Origin: Candidatus Dadabacteria bacterium
GTDB lineage: Bacteria > Desulfobacterota_D > UBA1144 > Nemesobacterales > Nemesobacteraceae
Assembly: GCA_951812945.1 (NCBI GenBank)
Contig: CATOTB010000006.1
Coordinates: 1-64,000, forward strand
Direction: 5' to 3'
DNA length: 64,000 bases
Position 1 is the first letter of the stretch; each line of letters starts with the position of its first letter. Below are positions 29,855-38,130 of this stretch, one piece after another. The notes under the pieces are model-generated. The model was not told the origin of the DNA, ran no database searches, and worked only from the letters and a program-made list of their open reading frames with translations. The translations under genes and the position numbers were made by a program.

Positions 29855-30331
29855 ATGAGTGCTCAGAGAGTTCTGATTACTCCCGATGGGTGGAAAAAGC
29901 TTCGGGACGAGCTTCACAGGCTAAAGACTGTTGAAAGACAGGAAGTGATTAAGCTGATAGCGTACGCTAGGTCTCTCGGGGATCTTTCCGAAAACGCCGA
30001 ATATGAGACGGCCAAGCAGAAACAGTCGTTCATAGAGGGCAGGATACTGGAAATAGAAGGCCGTCTTGGCCGCGCGGAAGTAATTGACCCCGAGAAAATC
30101 ACTGCCCGGGACAGGGTTGTTTTCGGTCTTACGGTTACGGTGGAGGATGTAGATTCCGGGGATATAAAAAAATACAGGCTTGTGGGAGAAGATGAATCCG
30201 AGCCCGAAAAAGGCTTTATATCTGTTACCTCCCCGGTTGGCAGCGCGCTTATCGGAAAGAGAGTTGACGACGAGATACAGGTCAGGGTTCCCGGGGGAAT
30301 TAAGGAATTTTTGGTTCTTAGTATAGAATAA
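29855..30331 (+). CDS. greA: transcription elongation factor GreA
   Basis: Reactivates backtracked RNA polymerase by stimulating transcript cleavage. 158 residues: an N-terminal coiled coil (MSAQRVLITPDGWKKL; DLSENAEYETAKQKQSFIEGRI, with the acidic tip residues) and a C-terminal FKBP-like domain (GKRVDDEIQVRVPGG). The ATG at 29855, not the TTG just before it, suits the AGAGGAG ribosome site. Confidence 0.95.
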   Translation: MSAQRVLITPDGWKKLRDELHRLKTVERQEVIKLIAYARSLGDLSENAEYETAKQKQSFIEGRILEIEGRLGRAEVIDPEKITARDRVVFGLTVTVEDVDSGDIKKYRLVGEDESEPEKGFISVTSPVGSALIGKRVDDEIQVRVPGGIKEFLVLSIE

Positions 30332-30340
30332 TGTTTTGGT

Positions 30341-30928
30341 ATGGGCGGCCCGGTTGACAATCTTAGGAAATTCATACTGTTTTCAATTGCCTTCCATGTT
30401 CTTATATCTTTTGCTTGGGGGAAAATTGTCGTGCAGAGAAGCGTTCCCGTGTACGGTGATCACATAGAGGTTTCCCTAAGGCATTTTGAATTCAAAAAAC
30501 CTGCACCCGCGAAAAAAGTTGTAAAGAAAAAGAAGGTTGTCGAAAAGAAAAAGGAAAAAACTGTAAAGAAAGTGGAAAAGCGGGATGATTCCTTGGCGCT
30601 GAAAAAAGAAGAAAAACCCTCTCAGGCCGAGGAACCCGAAGAGGATTATGCCACCGCGAGACCCTCTTACGGTTTTACCCCCAGACCCGGCTACCCAGCA
30701 GTTGCCATAAGACGTGGTTACGAGGGAAGCGTGCTGCTAAACGTGCGTGTGCTTCCAAACGGTAAGCCTGAGGAAGTAACCATTTTCAGATCCTCTGGTC
30801 ACAAGGTTCTTGATAAAGCCGCTTTGAAAGCGGTAAAAAGATGGAAATTCGTTCCGGCGCAAAGAGGCTTCAAGGCGGTCTCAAGCTGGGTTAAGGTTCC
30901 GATAGAGTTTCGACTGGAGGGAGGCTGA
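30341..30928 (+). CDS. TonB-family energy-transducing protein
   Basis: 195 residues. An N-terminal membrane helix (about 9-27), then a long Lys/Glu/Pro-rich stretch to cross the periplasm, and a C-terminal TonB domain: PGYPAVAIRRGYEGSVLLNV, SSGHKVLDKAALKAVKRWKF and a final strand VKVPIEFRL. TonB couples the inner-membrane proton gradient (via ExbB/ExbD) to outer-membrane receptors. ExbBD are not nearby, and no TonB-dependent receptor is seen here. It follows greA by nine bases. Confidence 0.88.
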   Translation: MGGPVDNLRKFILFSIAFHVLISFAWGKIVVQRSVPVYGDHIEVSLRHFEFKKPAPAKKVVKKKKVVEKKKEKTVKKVEKRDDSLALKKEEKPSQAEEPEEDYATARPSYGFTPRPGYPAVAIRRGYEGSVLLNVRVLPNGKPEEVTIFRSSGHKVLDKAALKAVKRWKFVPAQRGFKAVSSWVKVPIEFRLEGG

Positions 30929-30944
30929 GCCGTCGGCCGGGAGC

Positions 30945-31484
30945 TTGCGGGATTTTCTTTCAGAATCGGAATACTTTGTCTCTTTCATGAGAAATTATCT
31001 GAGCGTATTCGTTATATCTTTTTTGGTCGTGTCGCTTGATCAGTTGACCAAGTGGCTTGTTAAGGCGCATGTCCCGTTTCTATCGAGAATAAACGTGTTT
31101 TCCTGGTTTGATATAACGCATTTGCGAAATCCGGGAATTGCATTTGGCATGTTAAGCGACATGCCCGAGAGTGTAAGGTTTTACTTTTACGTCATTGTCT
31201 TTATTTTGGTGCTGGTCGTGATCTTTTTCTTTCTTCGCAAGCTGGGCGAGGAGCAGAGAGTTTTTCGGTATGCGCTGGCCTTGGTGCTTGGGGGAGCGAT
31301 CGGAAACTCCATAGACAGGTTTGCCTACGGATACGTGACTGATTTTATCGCGGTCTACTGGCCGGGAAACCCCGGTCTTCTCTGGCCTCCTTTTAACGTG
31401 GCCGATTCAGCGATTACGGTCGGAGCGATTTCGGTTCTGATTTTCGGAGTTTTGGGACGGAGCAAGGAAGGAGCGGATGTTTAG
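30945..31484 (+). CDS. lspA: lipoprotein signal peptidase (signal peptidase II)
   Basis: Cuts the signal peptide from diacylated prolipoproteins in the inner membrane. Four membrane helices; catalytic aspartates in GNSIDRF and FNVADSAI; NPGIAFG is conserved. The frame opens with TTG at 30945 (179 residues), but the ATG at 30987 (MRNYLSVFVI) would give the usual length of about 165 and begins just before the first helix. The 3' end overlaps ribE by eight bases. Lgt and Lnt, the enzymes before and after it in the pathway, are also in this window. Confidence 0.93.
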   Translation: MRDFLSESEYFVSFMRNYLSVFVISFLVVSLDQLTKWLVKAHVPFLSRINVFSWFDITHLRNPGIAFGMLSDMPESVRFYFYVIVFILVLVVIFFFLRKLGEEQRVFRYALALVLGGAIGNSIDRFAYGYVTDFIAVYWPGNPGLLWPPFNVADSAITVGAISVLIFGVLGRSKEGADV

Positions 31485-32109
31485 CGGGATAGTTGAAGAT
31501 ATTGGAGCGGTCCGGGCGCTTGAGAAAAAGGACAAGGGCGTTCTTTTAAGAGTAGGGGTTCGGAAAATTGACGGCGGGGAGCTCGCTCTGGGGGAGAGCG
31601 TGGCTGTAAACGGCGTGTGCCTTACGGTGGTTTCAGCAGGGGACGGGGGTTTTTCCGTCGACGCGTCCCACGAGACCCTCTCCAAGACGAATCTTTCCGG
31701 CCTTCGGGCGGGAAGCGGAGTAAATCTTGAGAGATCTCTTCGGGTAGGAGACAGGATGGGCGGACATATAGTTACGGGTCACGTGGATGGGGTTGGCATA
31801 GTTCAGTCTATTACTCCGGTCGGAGAATCCCGGGTTTTTTCTTTTTCAATTCCCGATTCCCTCGCAAAATATGTAGTCGAAAAAGGATCGGTTGCCGTTG
31901 ACGGCGTAAGCCTCACCGTTAATTCGGTAAAGGGCACTGAGTTTTCGGTAAACATAATTCCCTACACGCTTCGGGAAACGACATTTTCTGAGTTTCGCCA
32001 GGGCCGGGAAGTTAACATAGAGTGCGACATAATAGGCAAGTACGTTGAGAAAATGCTCTCCGGCGAAAACACCTCCGCTGGGGGTTCTCCTGCCGGAAGA
32101 AAACTTTAG
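31477..32109 (+). CDS. ribE: riboflavin synthase, alpha chain
   Basis: Dismutates two 6,7-dimethyl-8-ribityllumazine to riboflavin and a pyrimidine. 210 residues with two lumazine-binding repeats: MFSGIVEDIGAV at the N-terminus, then GESVAVNGVCLTV in the first and KGSVAVDGVSLTV in the second barrel; VTGHVDGVG lies between them. Its ATG lies inside the end of lspA. Other riboflavin genes are not in the window. Confidence 0.95.
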   Translation: MFSGIVEDIGAVRALEKKDKGVLLRVGVRKIDGGELALGESVAVNGVCLTVVSAGDGGFSVDASHETLSKTNLSGLRAGSGVNLERSLRVGDRMGGHIVTGHVDGVGIVQSITPVGESRVFSFSIPDSLAKYVVEKGSVAVDGVSLTVNSVKGTEFSVNIIPYTLRETTFSEFRQGREVNIECDIIGKYVEKMLSGENTSAGGSPAGRKL

Positions 32110-32115
32110 AGTGAT

Positions 32116-32628
32116 TTGAACGAGAAACGACACATTTTCCTTGCAGGGTTCATGGGGGCCGGCAAAACCAGCGTCGGCCAGGACCTTTCCCGAAAGCTGC
32201 AAATGGATTTCTATGATCTTGACAGTGAAGTGGAACGGGCCCAGGGGCTTTCGGTGACCGAAATCTTCGAAGCGGGCGGAGAGGAGAGTTTCAGACAGAA
32301 AGAAACCGAGATGCTCGCGAACCTCTCGCGGAAAACATCTCCGGCCGTGATCTCAACTGGAGGGGGAGCGGTACTGAGGCAGCAAAACCGTGACATAATG
32401 GACGCCTCGGGCGAGATCTTCTATCTGAAGGCGGATATCGATACACTTTGGAACAGGGTAAGGCTCAAGAAGGGAAGGCCGCTTCTTGATGTTGAGGACC
32501 CCCGTGCTGAGTTTCGGGAGCTTTTTATGAAGAGAAAAGACATTTACGAAGGCTTGCCGCATGTTGTTTTTACGGATGATATGAGTATTTCCGAAGTTGC
32601 TGATAAAATAGTCGGGATGCTGAAATGA
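32116..32628 (+). CDS. aroK: shikimate kinase
   Basis: Phosphorylates shikimate at O3 in aromatic amino-acid synthesis. 170 residues. P-loop GFMGAGKTSVG at the N-terminus, the shikimate-binding DLDSEVERAQGLSVTEIF and EESFRQKETEML (Asp and Arg), then STGGGAVL. The start is TTG at 32116, six bases after ribE. The stop overlaps the next gene by four bases (ATGA). Confidence 0.93.
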   Translation: MNEKRHIFLAGFMGAGKTSVGQDLSRKLQMDFYDLDSEVERAQGLSVTEIFEAGGEESFRQKETEMLANLSRKTSPAVISTGGGAVLRQQNRDIMDASGEIFYLKADIDTLWNRVRLKKGRPLLDVEDPRAEFRELFMKRKDIYEGLPHVVFTDDMSISEVADKIVGMLK

Positions 32629-34094
32629 AGCTGGAGGCTTTAACTATGAAGAAATCTGTTTTCTTGTTTTTTGCTGCTTGTTTTTTGGTTGTAGGTTCCC
32701 TTTCATGTGCAAAAGTTGAGGAAGACGACGAGACCTCTGGACTGGTGTCGGGCGAAAGCCCCCCGGAGCTTCTTTCTTCCTCAAGCCCCCCGGGAACCTT
32801 TCCCTCGCTCTCTGGTCTTGTCGAAAAACAGAAACATTCTGTCGTTAACATAAGTACCACAAGTGTCGTAAAACGGGGACCCATGTTTCCTGATTTCGGC
32901 GAGGGAGACGTTTTCGAGGAGTTTTTCAAGAGATTCTTTCCGAACGACCGGGAGCGGGAATTCAGAAGAAAGGGTCTGGGTTCCGGGTTCATAGTCAGCA
33001 AAAACGGCTACATAGTTACTAACAACCATGTGATCAGCAAGGCAGAAGATATACAGGTCGTCCTCTACGACGGGTCGAGGTATACGGCCGAAATTGTCGG
33101 ACAGGATGTAAAGACAGACCTCGCGGTCCTGAAAATAAAGGCTGAGAAAAAACTTAAGCCCGTTGTTTTCGGGGATTCGGACGGGCTTAGAATCGGCGAC
33201 TGGGTTATGGCAATCGGAAATCCCTTCGGACTCGGCTACACAGTCACGGTCGGAATAGTGAGCGCCAAGGGAAGATCCTTGGGTCTTGGGGCCTACGATG
33301 ATTTCATTCAGACCGATGCGTCCCTTAACCCCGGAAACAGCGGAGGCCCGCTTTTTAACTTGGGGGGAGAGGTGGTCGGGGTTAACACCGCGATAGCAGC
33401 CAGAGGTCAGGGAATAGGTTTTTCTATCCCGGCCAGCATGGCCAAGGGGGTCATATCCCAACTCATGGAAAAAGGGAAGGTGGTAAGAGGATGGCTGGGA
33501 GTCATTATTCAGCCTATAACGCAGGAGATTGCCGAGAGCATGGGTCATGAAAGCACCGACGGGGCCCTTATATCCGATATAAGCCCGGGAAGTCCTGCGG
33601 AGAAGGCGGGTCTTAGAAGGGGAGACGTGGTAGTGGAATTTGACGGAGAATCCATAAAGGAGTTTACGTCTTTGTCCAAACTCGTGGGGATGAAAGCCCC
33701 TGGAACTTCATCTAAAATCACCGTTCTCCGCGACGGGAAGCGTAAGGATATTTCCGTTGTTCTCGGCAGTATGCCGGATGAACAAACTCCTGCCGAGTCC
33801 CGACGGGACGAGGATATTGAATTAAGCGATATTACCCCGGATATTGCTGCGCGATTCGGTGTTGAGGATAAAGCCGGAGTGCTGGTTACGAACGTAAACC
33901 GCGGCAGTTCCGCCTGGGAAGCGGGATTTCGTCCCGGGGACGTGATACTTGAGGTTGACAAGAACCCCGTGGCGAACCTTGGGGACTACAACAAGATCGT
34001 GAGTGGCCTTAAGCCCGGAAAGCAATATCTTTTTCTGGTAAAGAAACGCAAAAACACCATTTATATCGGCTACGCCGTCAAAAAGGAACAGTAG
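32625..34094 (+). CDS. HtrA/DegP-type periplasmic serine protease with two PDZ domains
   Basis: 489 residues. A signal sequence ends at LSC, so the mature protein may be a lipoprotein. Trypsin-like catalytic triad: His in NNHV, Asp in TDLAVL, Ser in GNSGGP (about residue 240). Two PDZ domains follow (ALISDISPGSPAEKAGLRRGD and VLVTNVNRGSSAWEAGFRPGD). It would degrade or refold misfolded envelope proteins. ATG 32625 overlaps aroK; ATG 32646 (MKKSVFLF) gives a more typical signal peptide. Confidence 0.93.
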   Translation: MKLEALTMKKSVFLFFAACFLVVGSLSCAKVEEDDETSGLVSGESPPELLSSSSPPGTFPSLSGLVEKQKHSVVNISTTSVVKRGPMFPDFGEGDVFEEFFKRFFPNDREREFRRKGLGSGFIVSKNGYIVTNNHVISKAEDIQVVLYDGSRYTAEIVGQDVKTDLAVLKIKAEKKLKPVVFGDSDGLRIGDWVMAIGNPFGLGYTVTVGIVSAKGRSLGLGAYDDFIQTDASLNPGNSGGPLFNLGGEVVGVNTAIAARGQGIGFSIPASMAKGVISQLMEKGKVVRGWLGVIIQPITQEIAESMGHESTDGALISDISPGSPAEKAGLRRGDVVVEFDGESIKEFTSLSKLVGMKAPGTSSKITVLRDGKRKDISVVLGSMPDEQTPAESRRDEDIELSDITPDIAARFGVEDKAGVLVTNVNRGSSAWEAGFRPGDVILEVDKNPVANLGDYNKIVSGLKPGKQYLFLVKKRKNTIYIGYAVKKEQ

Positions 34095-34111
34095 CCGCGA
34101 GCTTTTGGTAA

Positions 34112-34543
34112 TTATTCTTTGGAGATGATTTTCTTTCGGAATTCCTCAGGCATCCGCACGGTTTTTCTTTCTTTGTAGTCGAAAAACACGAGCGAAGTTT
34201 TCACCCTGGCGACCTCTTTGCCGCTTTTTTCGTTCACAAGCGCGTAGATAAGCTCGAGAAAATGGTTGCCGTACTCGCCGATGCCGATGCTTATTTCTAT
34301 TACGTCTCCGTAGAATGCCTCTGAACTGTAGGTGATTCCCACATCCCCCATTATGATTCCCACTCCCTCTATGTCGCCTTCGGTGTAGCCGTGTTTCGTG
34401 AGAAACCTTACGCGGGCCTCATGCGAGAGGGTGAGCACTGAGTCGTGCCCGAGATGAGAACCGTAGTTTATGTCGTCTATCCTTATCGGAATTTGCGTTG
34501 AGAAGACGAATTTGCTCGGGAGATCTATTTTTATTCTGGACAT
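34112..34543 (-). CDS. acyl-CoA thioesterase, hot-dog fold
   Basis: 143 residues of the 4HBT type: QIPIRIDDINYGSHLGHDSVLTL at the first strand and catalytic region, ARVRFLTKHGY in the helix, and a strand with YSSEAFYGDVIEI. Members hydrolyse acyl-CoA thioesters; the substrate is not predictable. The ATG is at 34543, and the presumed TnpB element lies immediately upstream, so its native promoter may have been displaced. Confidence 0.75.
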   Translation of the reverse strand: MSRIKIDLPSKFVFSTQIPIRIDDINYGSHLGHDSVLTLSHEARVRFLTKHGYTEGDIEGVGIIMGDVGITYSSEAFYGDVIEISIGIGEYGNHFLELIYALVNEKSGKEVARVKTSLVFFDYKERKTVRMPEEFRKKIISKE

Positions 34544-34611
34544 TTACGTGGCTAGAGAAAAACTATTTGAGCGTATACTATCTTACCTACCAATCATATA
34601 AAATATGACAA

Positions 34612-35838
34612 ATGACCAAAGAAGTTCGCTCGGTAGAGTTCGTTGTCCTGCCCACAAGCAGGGCGAAAGCGAGGAAGATGTTTCGGGTAGCTGGAGCCTG
34701 CAGATTTGTATGGAACCATTTCAGGAACAAGAACCTTGAGGACTACCAGAAATTCAAAAAAGGTAATGGGGACAGGCCGTCTGTCAGCCACTTCAGTCTC
34801 GGGGTGGAGTTCACCAAGTTTAGGCATGAGACGGATTGGCTTCGGGAACTTCCCGCAAATCCGGTTAAATACACCCTTAAGTATTTAGCGGATGCCTTGA
34901 AACAGGCAATACAAGGCAAAAAGGGATTTCCGAAGCCGAGAAGCAGAAAAAAGACAGCACCTAGCTTTACGCTTCCCGACACGGCCAATTTTAGGATAAA
35001 GAAACTAGACAGAAAATACGGTTTCCTCCGCATTCCTTTGATTGGTTGGGTGAAACTCACACGCAAGGGAGGCAATCTTTGGGAAAACGGTGTACCTAAG
35101 CAGGTGGTGCTTCGCCATGATGGACGGAGGTGGAGGGCTTTTGTCTTCTATGAAGTTGAAGTGGAAGAAAGAATGGACGACGGCGAGGTTCTTGGCGTTG
35201 ATATGAACGTCCGCCAGGTTGCCACTTCGGACGGACATTTTTACTTTCTGCCGGATTTAAATAAGAAAGAAGCGAGAAGGATGTGGTATCAGAGAAGGAT
35301 GGCGCGACAGGTCAAAGGTTCAAACAGGCGGAAAGACACAAAAAGGAAGCTTGCGAAGGTAAGCAGGAAAATCGCCAACATACGTAAAAACTGGATTCAT
35401 CAAACTACCCATGAGATTGCGGAGAAATGCGGAACCGTCGCGATAGAAGATCTAAATGTTAAGGGCATGACCGCTTCCGCAAAAGGAACTGTTGAGAATC
35501 CCGGGAAGAACGTAAAGCAGAAGGCGGGGCTTAACAGGGTAATACTTGATACCGCTTTCGCAGAGATAAGAAAAAAACTGGAATACAAGTGTGGGAGACT
35601 GATTGAAATTAATCCCGCATACACAAGTCAGACTTGCTCGGAATGCGGACATACGGATAAGGAGAATCGCAAAACTCAATCGCGGTTCCGATGCGTTTGC
35701 TGTAGTTTTACGTCCAATGCGGACACGAACGCCGCAGTAAACATACGGCGTCTGGGAATGGCGCAACTGCACGGGGAGGGTACTGATATTAGCACGGTCC
35801 CTGCGAACCGTGAAATTGATACGAGGCCGGTCAACTAA
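34612..35838 (+). CDS. tnpB: TnpB, IS200/IS605-family RNA-guided nuclease
   Basis: 408 residues, uninterrupted. TnpB proteins are RNA-guided DNA nucleases related to Cas12 and carried by IS200/IS605-type elements. The N-terminal helix-turn segment AGACRFVWNHF, the RuvC residues (Asp in GVDMNV, Glu in IEDLNVKGM, Asp in NADTNAA) and the Cys4 zinc ribbon (CSECG and CVCC) are all intact. No TnpA is adjacent, so this is a lone tnpB element that would need a transposase in trans. Its guide RNA usually overlaps the 3' end of the gene; a hairpin lies there. Confidence 0.9.
   Translation: MTKEVRSVEFVVLPTSRAKARKMFRVAGACRFVWNHFRNKNLEDYQKFKKGNGDRPSVSHFSLGVEFTKFRHETDWLRELPANPVKYTLKYLADALKQAIQGKKGFPKPRSRKKTAPSFTLPDTANFRIKKLDRKYGFLRIPLIGWVKLTRKGGNLWENGVPKQVVLRHDGRRWRAFVFYEVEVEERMDDGEVLGVDMNVRQVATSDGHFYFLPDLNKKEARRMWYQRRMARQVKGSNRRKDTKRKLAKVSRKIANIRKNWIHQTTHEIAEKCGTVAIEDLNVKGMTASAKGTVENPGKNVKQKAGLNRVILDTAFAEIRKKLEYKCGRLIEINPAYTSQTCSECGHTDKENRKTQSRFRCVCCSFTSNADTNAAVNIRRLGMAQLHGEGTDISTVPANREIDTRPVN
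35793..35834 (+). mobile_element. candidate right end of the TnpB element and omega-RNA 3' hairpin
   Basis: CACGGT (35793-35798) pairs with ACCGTG (35807-35812) close to the end of tnpB, followed 19 bases later by TCAA (35831-35834). Right-end hairpins and a TCAA-type cleavage site are known in IS608-like elements, whose left site is TTAC; TTAC occurs at 34544-34547 and again at 34583-34586. If TCAA is the end, the guide segment would begin near 35835. Ends are inferred, not demonstrated. Confidence 0.35.
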
Positions 35839-35919
35839 TGGCTAGCATTGTATATAATTCCCAGTTATAGTCATGCTTCAAAAATTGTTCCAGCAAATTT
35901 TTCTAGGAGGCAGAATCAG

Positions 35920-36141
35920 ATGGAAGAAAGGACAGAAAAGGAGCATGTCAGTAACCACGTTGATATTGAATCCAAGAGGTTTTTCTTTGACGTTAAGGAA
36001 AATCACAAGGGTCAGTACCTTAGGATTACCGAACTAAGCGGTGGCAGATCCAGCATAGTGGTTCCTTTTGAAGGAATAGAGCAGTTCAGGGACAAGCTGG
36101 TCGAAACGATAAAAGAATCCCTCGAGTTAGTGGGAAGCTAA
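35920..36141 (+). CDS. PUR-family (DUF3276) nucleic-acid-binding protein
   Basis: 73 residues from the ATG at 35920, which has TAGGAGGC upstream; the frame is open 24 codons earlier but without support. The fold is the bacterial PUR-alpha repeat: SKRFFFDVKENHKGQYLRI, TELSGGRSSIVVPFEGIEQFRDKL and a terminal helix. PUR proteins bind single-stranded DNA or RNA. No partner genes are evident. Confidence 0.8.
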   Translation: MEERTEKEHVSNHVDIESKRFFFDVKENHKGQYLRITELSGGRSSIVVPFEGIEQFRDKLVETIKESLELVGS

Positions 36142-36188
36142 GAAGTTCCCAAGCGTTTCAATCCCTCCCCCATTAGGGCATAGGCTTT

Positions 36189-37451
36189 TTACATAACCGC
36201 TTTTGCCTTTATCACTCTGAGTTTTATATGATTCGGGTCGGGAAGTTTGCTTATAAATCCGACCTGAACATTTCTGAGCCACATTACCTGTTTCGGAGCG
36301 AGAACTTCTTCTATCTTGAAGCGGTTTGATCCGAAAGGCGTATTCGAGGATTTGAAAAACTCTATTTCAAGCTCTATTTTCTCATAAGTGATGTCGCTTA
36401 TGTTCTCGATGACGAGCTTGCTGAGCGTCGCGGTCGCGCCGGGGATTCCGCTTCCCCATTTAAACTCCCTTATGATTATATCGTGCTTCGGGAAAGGTTC
36501 TCTGAGCTCTTCTTGGGAAAGTTCCGTGGTCTTGTCCGCAGCCGGACTGACCGGAGGGGAGACGCTCCCGGTTTCACCGCTGTAGCTGCTCTCGGGTTTA
36601 TCGGAAGACGATGTTTCTTGCTGCGGTTCGGCTTTTTTTTCTCCGTCTTTTTTTCTAAGTATGCTCACGGAGCTGATTTTTTCTTTTATCCTCTGACCGA
36701 GGCTTCCCCCACCCGAGAGAATATACTTTAGCTCCTTTGTTGATATCGCCTCGGCTCCGGAGATGGCGATCGATCTTTCAAGAGCGTTCGGACTCGAGAA
36801 GCCGACGTTTATTCCTGTAAAGGTTCTTTCTTCTCCGGCGGGAAGAACATCGTGTATTGTCACCGAAGAAAGATGAGTGCTTCCCGGCCCGCCTCCCCCG
36901 TCTTTTTCCGTTAGAAGTATCCTTATGTTTTTTAAGTGGGTTTCTCCGGTGTTCTCAAGGGTGATTTCCGTTATGAAGCCTTCCGTTCCGAAACTTGCGC
37001 CTTCAAATTCCCAGTTTTTTATGAAAATTACACTCTCGGCGCTTTCAAGCGAAGAACTTTTCGATAGCTCGGCACCCTTTACTATCGCCTCGGAATCTTC
37101 AAGATCCGAGTTCATAAGTCCCAGATCCAGGTTGAAGAAAGTTCTCTCTTCTCCGGCGGGCAGTTCCTCGGGTATTGTTCCCTGAAGCGAGCCCAGAAGT
37201 TTGCCGGTTCTCGTAAACAGATCGACCCTGATTTTGATGTTCTTGTAGCTGTTTTTGCCGGAGTTTGCGACGGTTATTGCCCCAAGCGTCGCCATGCGTC
37301 CGACTCCGTAGGATTTCCACGAGTAATCTTTTACGCTTAGCTCCGCCCGCGGATTTGCCTGTGCATAAGCCATCTCCGCCTGCGGAGAAAGGAGAAGCGG
37401 AAAAAGCAGAACAGCAAGAGTGATTGTCGTAGCGTGGATTAAACTTTTCAT
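36189..37451 (-). CDS. secreted protein with three FxLYD-like repeats
   Basis: 420 residues with a clear signal peptide (cleavage near AYAQA). Three copies of a 90-100-residue beta-sandwich-like unit are visible, each starting with a Trp strand (DYSWKSYG, NWEFEGAS, EFKWGSGI), then a conserved Asn (VANSGKNSYKNI, LENTGETHLKNI, IENISDITYEKI), and a final GEERTF/VGF or equivalent. A Ser/Pro/Glu-rich linker (about residues 275-325) separates copies two and three. It resembles FxLYD-type extracytoplasmic domains; the role is unknown. Confidence 0.6.
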   Translation of the reverse strand: MKSLIHATTITLAVLLFPLLLSPQAEMAYAQANPRAELSVKDYSWKSYGVGRMATLGAITVANSGKNSYKNIKIRVDLFTRTGKLLGSLQGTIPEELPAGEERTFFNLDLGLMNSDLEDSEAIVKGAELSKSSSLESAESVIFIKNWEFEGASFGTEGFITEITLENTGETHLKNIRILLTEKDGGGGPGSTHLSSVTIHDVLPAGEERTFTGINVGFSSPNALERSIAISGAEAISTKELKYILSGGGSLGQRIKEKISSVSILRKKDGEKKAEPQQETSSSDKPESSYSGETGSVSPPVSPAADKTTELSQEELREPFPKHDIIIREFKWGSGIPGATATLSKLVIENISDITYEKIELEIEFFKSSNTPFGSNRFKIEEVLAPKQVMWLRNVQVGFISKLPDPNHIKLRVIKAKAVM

Positions 37452-37633
37452 CAGGTCTGAAAAAGTATTTATAATAATATAACGGAGAGTTTTTGTTATG
37501 GAAGTTCCGAGAGGGAGCTTTTTTTCTTGAGATATCTTCCAGAAAAGTTATAAATTTAAAACAACTAACCGGCAACCGAAGGTTCTTTCGGCACACGATT
37601 CGCCGTAACTCATAGAAACAGCAGGTTTTTTCA

Positions 37634-37972
37634 ATGGCAGTTTATATATTACTCAGCAGACTTACTCCCGAGGGCAGAAAAACCGTGAAGGAAAGGCCCG
37701 GGAGAATAAAGGAAGTCGACAAGGAACTTGAAGGTATAGGCGTCAGAGTTATCGAGCAGTATGCGACTCTGGGAAGGTACGATTTTGTAAACATTGTGGA
37801 GGCGCCCGATAACGAGACCATAGGAAAAGTCTCGGTGGACCTCTGCTCCAGGGGGACGCTCGAACTGATAACCCTTCCGGCGGTTTCGGTCGAATCTCTG
37901 GTGGAGTCCCTTAACAGAACCAGGACGGAAAAAATGCCTCCCGTACCGTCCGGGGAAGATAAAGATGTTTAA
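37634..37972 (+). CDS. GYD-domain protein
   Basis: 112 residues. A ferredoxin-like fold with AVYILLSRLTPEGRKTVKERPGRI, then ATLGRYDFVNIVEAPDNE (the GYD motif) and the strand TLELITLPAVS. The family's function is unknown. Its stop overlaps the following small gene by eight bases (ATGTTTAA). Confidence 0.8.
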   Translation: MAVYILLSRLTPEGRKTVKERPGRIKEVDKELEGIGVRVIEQYATLGRYDFVNIVEAPDNETIGKVSVDLCSRGTLELITLPAVSVESLVESLNRTRTEKMPPVPSGEDKDV

Positions 37973-38123
37973 GAAGTATTTCGGCGTAGTAGAAGAACAG
38001 TCGCAGGATGTTTTCGGGACCCATGCGAAAAAAACCCTCTCGGTTTTTTCATTTTTCTCGGTCGCCGCGGTCATCCTACCCCTTGCCATACTCGTCCTGT
38101 TCATTGTGCTGAAACTTTTCTAA
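37965..38123 (+). CDS. small membrane protein, 52 residues
   Basis: ATG TTT AAG AAG at 37965 overlaps the end of the GYD gene, and the stop is seven bases before mutL, so it is probably real. MFKKYFGVVEEQSQDVF is followed by a single membrane helix (about residues 27-51) ending at the C-terminus (IVLKLF). No family recognised. It would be inner-membrane, N-in if the positive-inside rule is applied. Confidence 0.55.
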   Translation: MFKKYFGVVEEQSQDVFGTHAKKTLSVFSFFSVAAVILPLAILVLFIVLKLF

Positions 38124-38130
38124 AGTATTA

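Noticed and set aside
34549-35845. TGGCTAG repeated at 34549-34555 and 35839-35845 around the TnpB gene, as a target-site duplication
   Set aside because: IS200/IS605 elements do not make target duplications, and seven bases could recur by chance.
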